The notes under the pieces are model-generated. The model had not been told where the DNA came from. It did not search any database and worked only from the letters and a program-made list of their open reading frames with translations. A stretch of DNA of 36,278 nucleotides from contig QANT01000101.1 in the NCBI GenBank assembly GCA_003254885.1, positions 1 to 36,278 on the forward strand. The letters are read 5' to 3'. Source of the stretch: Purshia tridentata. Its lineage: Eukaryota; Streptophyta; Magnoliopsida; Rosales; Rosaceae. Within the stretch, counting starts at the first letter, position 1. Each line of letters starts with the position of its first letter. Position numbers and translations under genes: made by a program. Positions 21,501 to 32,166 of the stretch are shown piece by piece.

Positions 21501-22575
21501 GAGGCTATTGGGTTCCTTGGTGCTGCTGGGGTTACTGGCAACAATCCAATAATGAATACAATTGAGTTTTGGATATCTCACGAATGCCTTCATTTAGAGT
21601 ATGAGCAGACCTTGACTAGAGAGGATTCAACAACTGGCCGTTATTATGATTGTTCAGCGCACATGCTTTGGGTAGGTGAGAGGACTCGACAATTGGATGG
21701 AGCACATGTTGAATTCCTTCGGGGCATATCCAATCCTCTTGGAATTAAGGTAAGTTGGTCGTAACCTCTAGAATTCAAAGAAGCAATAAAGCATAGGATT
21801 ATTTGATCAAAATGTTACTATGGTGATCTTTGTCTAGCTTGTTGATTTTGAGCATCTTATTTTAGCAGTAAAAACTTCCTTCATTTTTGTATTGGTTATG
21901 TGGTTTGTAAAGGTTCCAGCATAATTTTCCTTCATTAATCAGGTGAGTGATAAGATGGACCCAAAGGAGCTTGTGAAATTGTGTGAAACTCTTAATCCTC
22001 ATAACAAACCTGGTAGACTGACAATAATAACCAGGATGGGAGCAGATAATATGCGGATAAAGCTTCCCTATTTGATCAGAGCTGTGCGTCAGGCAGGGCT
22101 TATCGTCACATGGGTCAGTGATCCCATGCATGGGAACACAATAAAAGCTCCATGTGGGCTCAAGACACGGCCATTTGATGCAATCAGGGTAAGTACTCAA
22201 TCAATGAAACTAAAACTCTGGACAGTTTTTATTCTCTATCACAATGTGAATTGGTCAACCCTTTTATTGATTAACTGGACGTGATTTTCTTTGCCTCAGT
22301 CTGAATTGAGAGCTTTCTTCGACGTTCATGACCAAGAAGGGAGCTATCCTGGAGGAGTACATCTGGAGATGACTGGGCAGAATGTGACAGAGTGCATTGG
22401 AGGGTCAAAGGCTGTGACCTTCAATGACTTGAACTCTCGTTATCACACGCATTGTGACCCCAGGCTTAATGCATCACAGTCGCTTGAGCTGGCCTTTTTA
22501 ATAGCGGACAGGTTGAGGAAAGACAGGTTAAGATCTAGCAATGATATGCTGATCAATGGTAGTTCTGCAGCTTAA
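18540..22575 (+). CDS. DHS: 3-deoxy-D-arabino-heptulosonate-7-phosphate synthase, class II, plastid
   Basis: Catalyses phosphoenolpyruvate + erythrose 4-phosphate to DAHP (EC 2.5.1.54), the first step of the shikimate pathway to Phe, Tyr and Trp. Five exons: 18540-19043, 19851-20128, 21473-21749, 21943-22188, 22300-22575; 526 aa, the normal plant length. Residues 1-~55 are Ser/Thr-rich and poor in acids, a plastid transit peptide. Mature class II features: [10 protein letters not shown] (127-136, Cys132 a metal ligand), [12 protein letters not shown] (170-181), [12 protein letters not shown] (295-306), [46 protein letters not shown] and HCDPRLN near the end. All active-site blocks seem intact. 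Introns 1 and 2 are large; intron 2 contains a hAT-like element and a tandem duplication. Intron 3 ends CAG before GTGAGT, so the exon starts with a donor-like string, but frame and conservation support the site. Which paralogue (DHS1-3) cannot be told by eye. Confidence 0.97.
20306..21021. mobile_element. 716-bp non-autonomous hAT-like element in DAHP synthase intron 2
   Basis: The element is bounded by exact 8-bp duplications TGTTCCTC (20298-20305 and 21022-21029). The terminal inverted repeats are CAGGGCCGGTCCTGA at the left and, in reverse complement, CAGGGCCGGCCCTGA at the right, with one mismatch in 15. The ends are themselves palindromic around CCGGCC. The interior is AT-rich without a transposase. 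An 8-bp TSD and a CAGGG terminus fit the hAT superfamily. The insertion is intronic and leaves the coding sequence intact. Confidence 0.88.
20949..21348. repeat. ~204-bp tandem duplication spanning the hAT right end and flanking intron
   Basis: Copy 1 is about 20949-21150 and copy 2 about 21153-21348. Both read ATAAATTTTGTGG..., then the hAT right terminus, the TSD TGTTCCTC, and about 120 bp of intron ending TTGTTTAATGTG. The copies differ by a few substitutions (for example GGCCGGCC versus GGCCAGCC) and a deletion of about 6 bp in copy 2 (GACGTACT region). The junctions share ATAAATTTT, a possible microhomology. Confidence 0.92.
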
Positions 22576-23204
22576 GCTTTTGCAGTTTGAATTGTTGCCC
22601 CTTGGAGTTAAATTTATTTATTCTGAATTCTGGAAAAGATTTTGTGGGATAATAAAATTTTGTGCACATGAAAGGCCCATACCTAGTGGGTTTTTTTTTT
22701 TTCCTTTCGGGTGATGCGTCCATAACTAGAGTAAGTGATATATTTCGAGTGAATTTTTTCTTTTATTTGTCAATGGATTGTTACAACAGCAATTATATTT
22801 CTTATGGTGATAACTGTGGAACTTTGTACCGCATTTTAAGAGCCTTGTAACGTCCTATTTCTTCAGCTGCATTTTTTTCTCTGACAAATGTCAGAATAAA
22901 TTTTTATAAGACTCCATCACCAATCGAAACCCCCGTTCTGGTTCACCATGAAAGTCAGTCATCTCAAAAAAAAGGAAAATTCCTGCACAATGAAATCAAC
23001 AAAAAATTCCAAAATGGAAAACACACAGAGGAATACATGGGAGTTCATGGCTAACTGTAGATTTGAGTAAGTCTGGATTAGAATTTGTTATATGTGAAGA
23101 AAAGATTTTTATACAAAAAGAATGTGAACGAGGAGTACAATATCGCCAACGACACAGCTCGAGTTTTGTATATTAATTGTAAGATGGAGAATCCTATCAA
23201 CATC
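22576..23204. other. DAHP synthase 3' UTR and spacer, no gene seen
   Basis: The first part is the likely 3' UTR of the DAHP synthase gene, with a T-run at 22691-22702. The rest has no supported frame. Immediately before the tRNA is CAACATC, the CAA context typical of plant tRNA genes. Confidence 0.5.
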
Positions 23205-23276
23205 GGATCCGTGGCGCAATGGTAGCGCGTCTGACTCCAGATCAGAAGGTTGCGTGTTCGATTCACGTCGGGTTCA
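23205..23276 (+). tRNA. trnW-CCA: tRNA-Trp (anticodon CCA)
   Basis: A 72-nt cloverleaf. The acceptor GGATCCG pairs with CGGGTTC (two G-U wobbles), and A is the discriminator. The A-box is TGGCGCAATGG, the anticodon loop CTCCAGA sits in a TCTGA/TCAGA stem (anticodon CCA), and the T arm contains GTTCGATTC. CCA is not encoded. A TTTT run at 23278-23281 is a likely Pol III stop. Nuclear type and apparently intact. Confidence 0.96.
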
Positions 23277-23622
23277 AATTTTAGCATTTTAATGCAAATG
23301 CGAAATGTCTATGCTACCCCTGAAGGCAATGCTTTAGGCCCAAGCCCAATTCGAGTCATAGCCGAAAGCACGACGTCAGACAGCCACCCCCGCCAGTCCA
23401 CCAAAACCACTTTTCATACCGTGGGCTCAGGCCTTGGCGGCGGAGTGGTTGCGGCCTTGAGTTGTGCGCACTGCTCCTCCTGCGCACGCTAGCATTACCC
23501 ACTCTCACCCCTCACCTCTCCCTCCCTTATACAATGTCAACGACGACCACCACCACCACCAACACATCCTTCGTTCCTCTGCTAACCTACGCCTCCCCAC
23601 TCGTTATCCTGCACCCCGACCC

Positions 23623-24510
23623 ATGTCCACAACCGCCCAACCTGCTCCCCGGAGAGTCCCACCGCCGTGCTGGGCCGAAGACGAGGCCCAAGCCTTGATC
23701 TCAGCCTACAGGGACAGATGGTGCGCTCTTAACCGCACCAATCTCAAAGCCGCCGACTGGGATTACGTGGCGGTCACCGTGGCTAATCAATGCCCACTCG
23801 TCTCGCCGCCGAAGACCGCCGTGCAGTGCCGTCACAAGATGGAGAAGCTCCGAAAACGGTACCGTTCCGAGAAACAACGGGCTTCGACAACACACCCGCA
23901 TCGGTTTTTCTCCTCCTGGGCTTTGTTTCACCTTATGGATGAGATGGAAAGTGAGTCTGCTTCGGGTTTTGGGTCCGACCCAGATCAGAAAACCCGTAAA
24001 GGTGTTGAATTTGGAGGTGGGTTTCGAATTAAAGCTGGTGTTCATTGTAGAGTAGAGGAAAATTCTTGCTTTTTCTCTGCTTTTGATCAGTATGTTAGTC
24101 AAGGAGTTGATACTGCTAGTGGGTTTCCTGTAAAATCTTTGGGTGATAGGAATTTGGTGCCTTTAAATTTTAGGCCCAAGAGTTATGGTAAAAGTAGTGA
24201 AAGGCTTAATCCTAAGCTCAACTTGAAGCATGGTTGTAACTATGGAGTTGGAACAAGAAGTTCCGTGAAAGAGGTAGATCCCATTGAAGATATGGTTTCC
24301 TCGATTGAACTGTTGGGAGAAGAGTTTGTGAAGATAGAGAAGAGGAAGATGGAAATGGCCTGGGAGATTTTGAACATGCGAATGGAGATGGAGAGGAAGC
24401 AAAATCAGGTCATAATGGAATCACAGCAACAGCTTGTGGATGCTTGTGTGAATGCATTGTCGGAAAGCAAGAAGAAGAAGAAGATCAAGATGGTGTCACC
24501 GGATTCGTAG
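23623..24510 (+). CDS. Trihelix transcription factor, SIP1/ASIL type
   Basis: Single-exon gene, 295 aa. The frame is open further upstream to about 23464, but 23623 is the first in-frame ATG. The trihelix DNA-binding domain covers residues ~16-109: CWAEDEAQALISAYRD (Trp17), LKAADWDYVA (Trp46), QCRHKMEKLRKRYRSEKQR and RFFSSWALFHLMDEME (Trp99). This is the three-aromatic tandem of the family with the fourth amphipathic helix (FHLMDEM). Near the C-terminus (~224-278) a long charged helix (LGEEFVKIEKRKMEMAWEIL onwards) is the conserved SIP1-clade coiled coil, followed by a basic KKKKKIKM stretch, a probable nuclear signal. Such factors often act as repressors of seed-maturation or stress genes, but the target here is unknown. 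The 5' leader lies directly downstream of tRNA-Trp. Confidence 0.92.
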   Translation: MSTTAQPAPRRVPPPCWAEDEAQALISAYRDRWCALNRTNLKAADWDYVAVTVANQCPLVSPPKTAVQCRHKMEKLRKRYRSEKQRASTTHPHRFFSSWALFHLMDEMESESASGFGSDPDQKTRKGVEFGGGFRIKAGVHCRVEENSCFFSAFDQYVSQGVDTASGFPVKSLGDRNLVPLNFRPKSYGKSSERLNPKLNLKHGCNYGVGTRSSVKEVDPIEDMVSSIELLGEEFVKIEKRKMEMAWEILNMRMEMERKQNQVIMESQQQLVDACVNALSESKKKKKIKMVSPDS

Positions 24511-26860
24511 ATGGAGTTACCACTTCTTTCTGTATGTTTGCCTTTTTAGTTTCTTTAGAGAATGCTAACTTAAATGGTCTCCCTATTTCTTTTTTGTTCT
24601 TTTAATTAAAAAAGTTTATTTGTGTGCTGTAATCTGTAGGTAAATGACAAGAACTGTATCGGGGGATGTTCCTTGAAGAAGAGATTTGTTGGGTTTAATA
24701 TTCCTGCTGTTAGTTCTTATAAGTTATAACTTGGTAAATTTGGTTAATTTGACTGATACAAGGTTTGGAACACGTAAGTTGGTAGATTTGTAAGATTATA
24801 TGACAAGTCTCTAGCAATCAAATGCTTCTGTGTTTCAATTTGCATCACATATGCGTTTCTGAGATGTGTTATGGGACACTCAACTCTTTTGGTTTATTCG
24901 ATGCCATTATATTTAAGGCTTAATTATGTCTATGCTCCTTCAACCTGGTGTGCCACTTTGTTTTCCAACATTCATTCGACTCACTTTGCACTGTGTTTGA
25001 AGTTCCCCCATTTCATCAAATTTAGCATATTTTCTGTTGGCTACTATAATGAAGGAAGCTTTAGAAAGAGACCAAAACAGGCTAGCTATTTTCACATTTT
25101 CCTGGTGCAACTTCTAGGATTCTTTGCTCTTGGTTTTGATATAACTATGTCTGGATGCTTTGCTTGAAGACATTTGACATTTTATCAATTGAAGCCTACA
25201 TCTACGCGAAAAAACAAAATATAACAGGGGAAGGCTTTACCGGCATCAACTGGAAGGACGGAGAAGAGAAATTAATCATGGCCGGTGCCTGAGCTGCAAG
25301 AAGCGGTAACTGCCATTTTTCAGAGCTTATGCTGCAACAAGTACCTAGCTGATAGTTATAAACATTGAATAAGCACCTAGCTAGCTTACTGTACTTCGTA
25401 TAATAGTCACACATGACATACCAATTATGAAATCTACCAAAAACTCAAACCTCCATGAAATCTACCAAACCCAGTTTCCCATTTAAAAAATGCAAGACAA
25501 TGAACCAATTTTCTTAAAGCCTCATTTCATAAAAAAGCTCACATTTCTTCCATTTCAATTTTCCACCAAAATTCATGTGAATTGTACATTTATAATCCCA
25601 GATAAAATCAGAACAACATTTAAAACTCCAAGTAGTATCCCGCTTGCTATGTACACAACCTCAACAAATTAATACACAATATTAATCAATTTGCTTACAA
25701 GAGTTGTCTATAACATTTAAGCCATTGGGATTAATCATGTCAAACATTAAGAGTCCGTTTGGAATGATGTATTCACGGTAAATTTGGATTTAAATTAAAG
25801 AAAGGATTTCAACTTAGGTCAAATTTAGGGCTGTTATTAGTTCATCCAAATGAAATGGGAAGGGAGGGGAGGGTAATTTTGTCAGATTTTGGGCCAAATA
25901 GTAAAAAATGGAAAAGGTAGGAGAGGAGAATTTAAAAAGTTATTTTTGTATTAAAACATGTTATTTAATGAAATTTCTCTTTATAATATATAAATAAAGA
26001 AAAAAAAATGAAATCATGTACACTAATTTGTTATTTTTTTAAAATTGTTTAACTAGATCTTGTTATTGAGTGACAGTACCACTGACAATAATGTCACTCA
26101 CAGTGACAATCATATTATTAAGTGATAGTAACATCGAGCTTGGTTATATATATGTTGTGGAGCTTAGTAGGGCATGGAACAATAGGCAAAGGAATGCCAA
26201 TCGGCCCATAGTTAAGAAAGTATCCTGTATTGAGATAATAAAGTCTTTATTTTATTTTATTTTTTTTGCCTACAAATAAAGTCTTAAATAATAAGATCTT
26301 AGATTTCTTTACTCATTTCCAAATGGTATTTGATCAGATGTTCCAATTTCTTTATAATATTGTAGCGGTAGTGTTGCCCCCATGTGAAGGGACGTATTAC
26401 TTGAGAGAAATTTGACATTGGATTTGATATCAAAACACTTAGAACACTTTTGGAAAAAATTACTGTCTTAAGCCTAGCGTGGATTGTTTGTTTTTAATCA
26501 GCCTAAAGAATACCCTGGATTACCGAAAAAAAAAAAAATCACCTTATCCTTGATTTAGTAACAAAGTTTATTTTATTGTTATGAAGATAATGTCCGGCCC
26601 TTAGCAGTTTGACGTACAATTACAATGGCATTACCAACTTTTTTTACAAAATATACAATCCGCATGTAAAAATATTTATGCACACAATGAATAAAACTTA
26701 ACAAATACCAATCTCTATCAAACAAGAGAATTAACCCAAAAATAAAGAGTGCATTGTTTTAACAATTTGAAATTAACAAGAAGAAATATGATTAGATACT
26801 TGTGATAAACAAATACTCCATACTTTTGACTGATTCATTACTATAAATATGCCGTGTATA
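24511..26860. other. 2.3-kb intergenic region, no gene seen
   Basis: I find no protein, RNA gene or transposon ends I can defend. An ATG frame at 24871-25167 (98 codons) has no recognisable motif and is probably chance. At 25751 the string GAGTCCGTTTGGAA resembles the start of some plant MITEs but has no matching end. Around 26060-26130 the motif GTGACA/GTCACT recurs several times in both orientations. The rest is AT-rich. Confidence 0.5.
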
Positions 26861-27964
26861 TCAGTCTCCCCCAGCCCGTCTTCTTGCACGAAAGTGATGC
26901 CATATAGAAGCCGCCGAATGTTGGCATTGTTGTTCCAACTGAGAATCCTCTAAATATCGATTGAGATGCATGAGAAAACGCCACCGAAATTTGGATAAAA
27001 CAGCAGTCTTCAAATCGTTAGCCCTAATGACAAATGCTTCAAGTTTTGTTTGAGACTTAATCATTCTGGTTGAGATGGGAAAATGAGAGTAAGAGGAAAG
27101 TTTTGGTGCCCAATTCAAAAGTTCTTCTCCCCAAAAATCACCTTTCTCAAGGCACTTAATCGTGATTGAGGAACTACTTGTACTGGCTCCACTAATATTA
27201 GTATTGCTAGTTGTGTAGCTCCATGCGGTGCCTCGTGTGATGAAAAGAATTTTCGCTAGTGGTTCTCCCTCTCGAAAAATATAAGTATCCTCGGCATAGA
27301 TGACCGGCTTAAGATATTCACTGATTTTATTCAACACTTGTTCATCCATATTTTCAAGCATTGGCACCTACCAAAATTAGATACGTTGAAGAAATCATGT
27401 AATGGCCAGACAATATAAAGTTTTGGAAAGTTAATTTGGATCTCAATGTATGCATCTTCTCCTCTAACATTTTACAGTTTTTCATTAAGCAATCTTGTCC
27501 CATTGAGAGATAGTCACACCTGGTATTTAATCTATTCATGGATGTTATTGATTCTGTGTTTGGATTTGTATCTCTATCACTATGCAGATTAAGGATGTTT
27601 ATGATTTTTATGAACTTATTAACATAGAAAACATCAGCAAAGCATCCTAATTCCTTCTGGGTATACTTTATTTGTTGATATATAGACAAATTAAGGCACT
27701 TACTTTCTTCAACGAAGTCATGCGGAGAGGGATCCTGATATGCTTTCTTTGTAGTATGGGAAGAATAGAGAGAATATTCTCCACATCAACATCTTTATTT
27801 TCTTCTAGGTTTTGTCGTACATATTTCATGATATCCTTCTTCAGATCATGATCGGGGTTCATATCATGTTGGGGGCGGTGTCTGAATAACCACAAATCTA
27901 CTTTTGGGATGATCATTTGCATCTTCTGTCTCAATTTAAGCTCATTTGATCTTTTTTCTGATGC
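26861..27964 (-). pseudogene. Orphan C-terminal fragment of a plant cyclic nucleotide-gated channel (last two exons)
   Basis: Reading the minus strand, exon 27964-27704 (87 codons) and exon 27367-26861 (168 codons plus stop) join in phase 0 across a GT-AG intron. Exon A encodes the post-S6 C-linker (ASEKRSNELKLRQKMQ..., LKKDIMKYVRQNLEENKDVD, NILSILPILQRKHIR). Exon B starts VPMLENMDEQVLNKI and covers the cyclic nucleotide-binding domain (EDTYIFREGEPLAKILFITR; GDFWGEELLNWA as phosphate-binding cassette) and an IQ-like end (ASIWHHFRARRR). A splice acceptor (TGTAG) still precedes exon A, so upstream exons once existed. The six membrane segments and pore are absent from the ~700 bp to the next gene, where only an inverted repeat is found. 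The retained exons are free of stops, so the loss may be recent. A longer gene interrupted by rearrangement elsewhere is possible. Confidence 0.82.
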
Positions 27965-28143
27965 CTACATATATATGTTTATTTCATAACTAGGTTCATG
28001 AGGAGTTCGAGATCGCGAAATATACAAAAATATAGAAATATGCAGATATACATATACGTACAAGTAATTAATTTCTGATCCATTCAAAGAATGCATGCAT
28101 GATCAACTTTACACTAAAGCATTTTCATGTAGATCTATATATA

Positions 28144-28483
28144 TAGTGTTAAATGAGGGATCCCCTTGTGGGGCCCACACGAGTCATTTTGTGTTGATCC
28201 GAACCGTTCATTTTCTACATCTCCATTGATAGATCATCCTTGCAAAAAATTAGACAAATCGGAAATCATTTGCCTATCTAACTTTGATCAAACATATGGA
28301 CGGTTTCCTCAAAAATATTTGGTTCGTCCATATGTTTGATCAAAGTTAGATAGGCAAATGATTTCCGATTTGTCTAATTTTTTGTAAGGATGATCTATCA
28401 ATGGAGATGTAGAAAATGAACGGTTCGGATCAACACAAAATGACTCGTGTGGGCCCCACAAGNGGATCCCTCATTTAACACTA
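28144..28483. repeat. 340-bp near-perfect inverted repeat (hairpin MITE-like)
   Basis: The arms 28144-28302 and 28325-28483 are each 159 bp and pair exactly except for one mismatch and one undetermined base (N at 28463); the loop is 22 nt. The ends read TAGTGTTAAATGAGGGATCC. A TA sits at each outer edge, compatible with a TA target duplication but also simply part of the symmetry. There is no coding content. Just outside, 28485-28500 is a 16-bp palindrome ATGAGGGATCCCTCAT sharing the terminal motif, perhaps a remnant of a second copy. Confidence 0.9.
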
Positions 28484-28651
28484 GATGAGGGATCCCTCAT
28501 TAGAAGGTGGCCCTGATTATATATATGCATTCACTTACTGTTACATATATTAAATCCCTAAATGTTGATCCATAAATATAGCATTCTTTTAATTTTTACC
28601 AGATGTAGAACAATGTTGATTCCCTAAATGACACATGTTTTTAACTTGTAG

Positions 28652-31371
28652 GTATGAATTTGAATTTGTCCACAAAATCGTTGGATTGGTCTCAGTCCAG
28701 CTATTAAATTACACAAACTTACATGTGGCCGAGCACCCAGTTGGAATACAGTCTCGTGTACAAGATATAAATAAACTTTTAGGTGTTGGAGAAAATGATA
28801 TTCGCACAGTTGGAATATGGGGAGCTCCTGGAATAGGCAAGACAACAATTGCTAATGCGGTTTTTAATTCAATTGGCTATAAGTTTGAAGGTAGATGTAT
28901 TTTGGAAAATTTTGGAGAAAAGTCCAAGTCAAAAGAAGGGATCGATCAACTACTAGGGACTCTTCTCTATAAGATTCTAGGAGACTCAAAATTGAAGGAG
29001 ATCAATTTTAACAAAAAGATAGAAGCTATAAGGAAAAGTTTGAGGCATAAAAGGGTCCTCTTAATTCTTGATGACGTGAAAGAATTGGGTTGGTTAATTT
29101 TGAATGGCATAGAAATGTTTGGTAAACCTTCATGTTTTGGTGAGGGCAGTAGAATTCTTATAACCACAACAAATAAGAGTTTGCTAATTGTTAATAAGAT
29201 CGAGTTCATATACGAGGTCAAGAAATTAGATAAACAACAATCTCTTGAGCTTTTCAGTCAGCATGCCTTCGGAAGAAATGAACCACCAGACCAGTATGTA
29301 GAACTTGCTAGACGTGCAATATGCAATGCTGAATGCCTTCCATTAGCTCTTCAACTTTTAGGTGCTCATTTCCGTAAAGTTGATAGCATCGATCGTTGGA
29401 AGGAGACATTAAATACCTACAATATTGCTCCTAGTTATATTCAAAATACACTCAGAATATGTTACAATGCATTAAAAGATGATGAGAGGGAAGCTTTCCT
29501 TGACATTGCATGTTTCTTTAACGGTGAACATAGAACTGACTATTTGATAGAAATTCTAAAAGATGATGAGCTCGGTTTTTCTAGGAATTATATTGAAGTA
29601 CTTACACAAAATGCCATCATAACTCTTGATCAATACAATAGGATTTCTATGCACAGTTTGCTAGAACAAATGGGTAAAGATATAGTTCGGCAAGAATCAC
29701 CCCTTAAGCCTGAAGAACGAAGCAGATTGTGGTTTTACAAGGAAGTGTATCGTGTTCTAACAAAAAATAAGGTAAGACCAGGATATATTATCTTCTTATC
29801 TCATTGTACGTTCTTCTTTCTTTGTTTACAATACATTCTCTCTTGTAACATATTATTTCCTCATTAAAACTCTAAAGAAATTTAAATAGCATTTTCGTTC
29901 TCTTTTGATAAAGGATGTACTTAATTGCTTTATTGATATTTAATACTATATGTTTTGTCAAACTAGGGAACAGATAAAATTAAAGGCATCAAGTTAAATC
30001 TTCTTGGGACAGATGTTGAGATTCGATTAAATGCTAAAAGCTTCTCAGGAATGACAAATCTTCAATATTTTATAAACTGTAATGGACGCCTTTCTGGATG
30101 CGTTGATTATCTTCCCAACAGCTTGAAGTTGATTGACTGGGGTAGATGTGGGTTAGACTCTTTTCCAACTGATTTTCATCCAGAGGAACTTGTTGTGCTC
30201 AATATGCCTCGCAGTCGCATAAGAGAACTGGGTGGACTATTTCAGGTACTTCAATTATTTTCATCCATTATTATTGTGGTTTTTTTATTTTAATTTGATT
30301 ACTTTGTAATGTTTTTCTTCAAGCCTATCAAATGATCTTTTTTTCTTTTTTTCTTTGTCTCAGCATTTCACAAAGCTGAAATCTCTAAATTTCTCCTGCT
30401 GTAATCTCCTAACAAAAATTCCTAACGTCTCTGGAATGCCAAACATAGAGGACTTGTCTCTAACATTCTGTGAGGGTTTAGTGGAGGTTGATCAATCTGT
30501 TGGCCGCCTTAAAAGTCTTGTTACATTGGATCTTAAGGGATGCGATAAACTCACAATGTTTCCAGCAAGTGCTTGCTGGGAAAAGCTAAAAAAGTTTAGT
30601 CTTGTGGGTTGCAAAAGGCTTGAGAGTTTTCCAAAAATTGTGGGTAAGATGGCACGCTTAAGAGATCTGGAGTTGCATGACAGTGGCATAAAAGAATTGC
30701 CTTCATCGATTCGGAATATCACTGGGCTTGAATTTTTAGATGCTTCAGGATGTGGAAACCTAATAAATCTACCAGATGGCATTTTAGATTTGCAACATCT
30801 ATGGGTTGTTCATCTCCATGGCTGCCCAAAACTTGTTCGAGGTCCAAATTATAAGGTGAAGTCTGAAGTTTCAGGGAGTGCAGAATCACTTCATATGGTG
30901 CTTCCAACTAACTTTAACATTCCACGTGGCAATTGTGGATTATTAGCACTTCCAGTGCTATTTCGATTAGATATCAGTGATTCCAATTTATCAGACATTG
31001 ATTTCCTGGGGAATCTTGATTGTTTGTCCACATTAGAAGTTCTCAAGTTATCAGGAAGCAGTTTTGTTAGTCTTCCTGAAGGCATTAGCAAATTTGTGGG
31101 CTTGTCTGACCTTTACTTAGATTACTGCAAGAGGCTTCGAACAATTCCTAAACTTCCACCAAATGTAAAATATATATCCGTGGCTGGTTGCATATCATTG
31201 GAAACATTTTCAGCATTGTCCAACATATTGGAACATAATGACACACAGGGCATTAAATATATGAAATTGTCTAATTGCCAGAGACTTTGTGATAAACTAG
31301 GCTTGGACGTGGAAAAGATGGCAAACAGATTACTGAATCAGGTCACTCTCTCTCTCTCTCTCTCTCTCTGC

Positions 31372-31405
<34 letters not shown>

Positions 31406-32166
31406 ATGCATGCATCTTTAATAGCGTGATTAATTAGTGTGTAAATTCACAGGTAAAGAACTCTTGTTTTGAGGTTGCATTTCCAGGAAATGAGGTTCCA
31501 AAGTGGTTCCATCGTCGTGAGGAAATCCCTGTCGTGAGGAATGTCAATGGTGAAAAAATATGTGAACTTGTTATGGAAATCCCTCAAAATTTCAGCTGGG
31601 AGAACACCGGATTGGCTTTATGTGTTGCTTTTGAAATTACATCATCTTTGGGGTCTTGTGAAATTTCTTCTTCTTTTACGATCAATGGACATTCTGTACA
31701 TTCAATGCGGTCATTGTGCTCGATTACATCAACAGGGGCAAAGTCGACACCTAACGTGTGGCTAAATTATATTCCATTACCTGTTCACTGGAAGTCAATG
31801 CTGGATGTAGAGACAGAGACTCCACCCCCACCCTTGCCTTATGTGTGGCGACCTGTTCACCGGAAGTCAATGCTGGATATAGAGACAGAGACTCCACCCT
31901 TGCCTTATGTGTGTCGAGTTGAATTTAACAAACCCTATGGGTTGCGCGTTAAAAGCTGCGGGGTCCACCTGGCTGGTATGCCACAGAATGGGAATGAAGA
32001 TGAAAACAAAGACGACGAAGATAATGACGTGGATGATGACGACCATCATCAGAAAGTGCAGTCGCTTAATCCCTCGTCCTTTGAAGAAAGGAAGGATGAT
32101 GAACAACCATGTCTTAAGAAGCAAAGAACCTCCTATTTCTATAATTTCTTGGATGGCCTCCCCTGA
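28652..32166 (+). CDS. TNL-class NB-ARC-LRR resistance protein lacking the TIR exon
   Basis: Exons 28652-29771, 29967-30245, 30364-31341, 31453-32166; about 1029 residues remain. The first exon opens in phase 2 after a good acceptor (TTTTAACTTGTAG), as expected for exon 2 of a TNL; no TIR domain (exon 1) exists in the window, so the gene is 5'-truncated or starts at an in-frame ATG at 28635 inside the old intron. NB-ARC: P-loop GIWGAPGIGKTT, kinase-2 KRVLLILDDV, RNBS-B GSRILITTTN, CLPLALQLLG (GLPL site), FLDIACFFNG, and MHS in place of MHD (ISMHSLLEQMGKDIVRQE). The TNL-type DDV and CFFNG support TIR-class ancestry. Exon 3 holds leucine-rich repeats (LKSLNFSCCNLLTKIPNVSG onward). Exon 4 is the post-LRR C-JID domain (FPGNEVPKWFHRR) with a 24-codon internal duplication and an acidic tail (EDENKDDEDNDVDDDD). 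No stops interrupt it. A candidate intracellular immune receptor or a recent pseudogene. Confidence 0.85.
31346..31402 (+). repeat. Compound (TC)n(GT)n(TA)n microsatellite in resistance-gene intron
   Basis: Directly after the donor of the last intron the sequence runs TC repeats, then GT repeats, then TA repeats, about 57 bp in total. It is likely length-polymorphic. It lies 5 bp from the splice donor GTCACT. Confidence 0.95.
31780..31917 (+). repeat. In-frame tandem duplication in the C-JID domain (72/66 bp)
   Basis: Copy 1 starts at 31780 and copy 2 at 31852 (offset 72 bp, 24 codons). They encode PVHWKSMLDVETETPPPP then LPYVWR, and PVHRKSMLDIETETPP then LPYVCR. Copy 2 lacks 6 bp (two Pro codons). 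Very few substitutions separate them, so the event is recent. The frame is kept. Confidence 0.93.

Noticed and set aside
23464..23622. 53-codon N-terminal extension of the trihelix protein
   Set aside because: It starts with GTG and has no ATG before 23623; the sequence is low-complexity Pro/His/Ser and looks like 5' UTR.
24871..25167. 98-codon plus-strand frame with ATG
   Set aside because: No recognisable domain, no conserved context and no codon bias signal that I could judge; likely chance.
28485..28500. 16-bp palindrome as a restriction-like or operator site
   Set aside because: It shares the ATGAGGGATCC terminus of the adjacent hairpin, so a remnant of the same repeat family is a better explanation.
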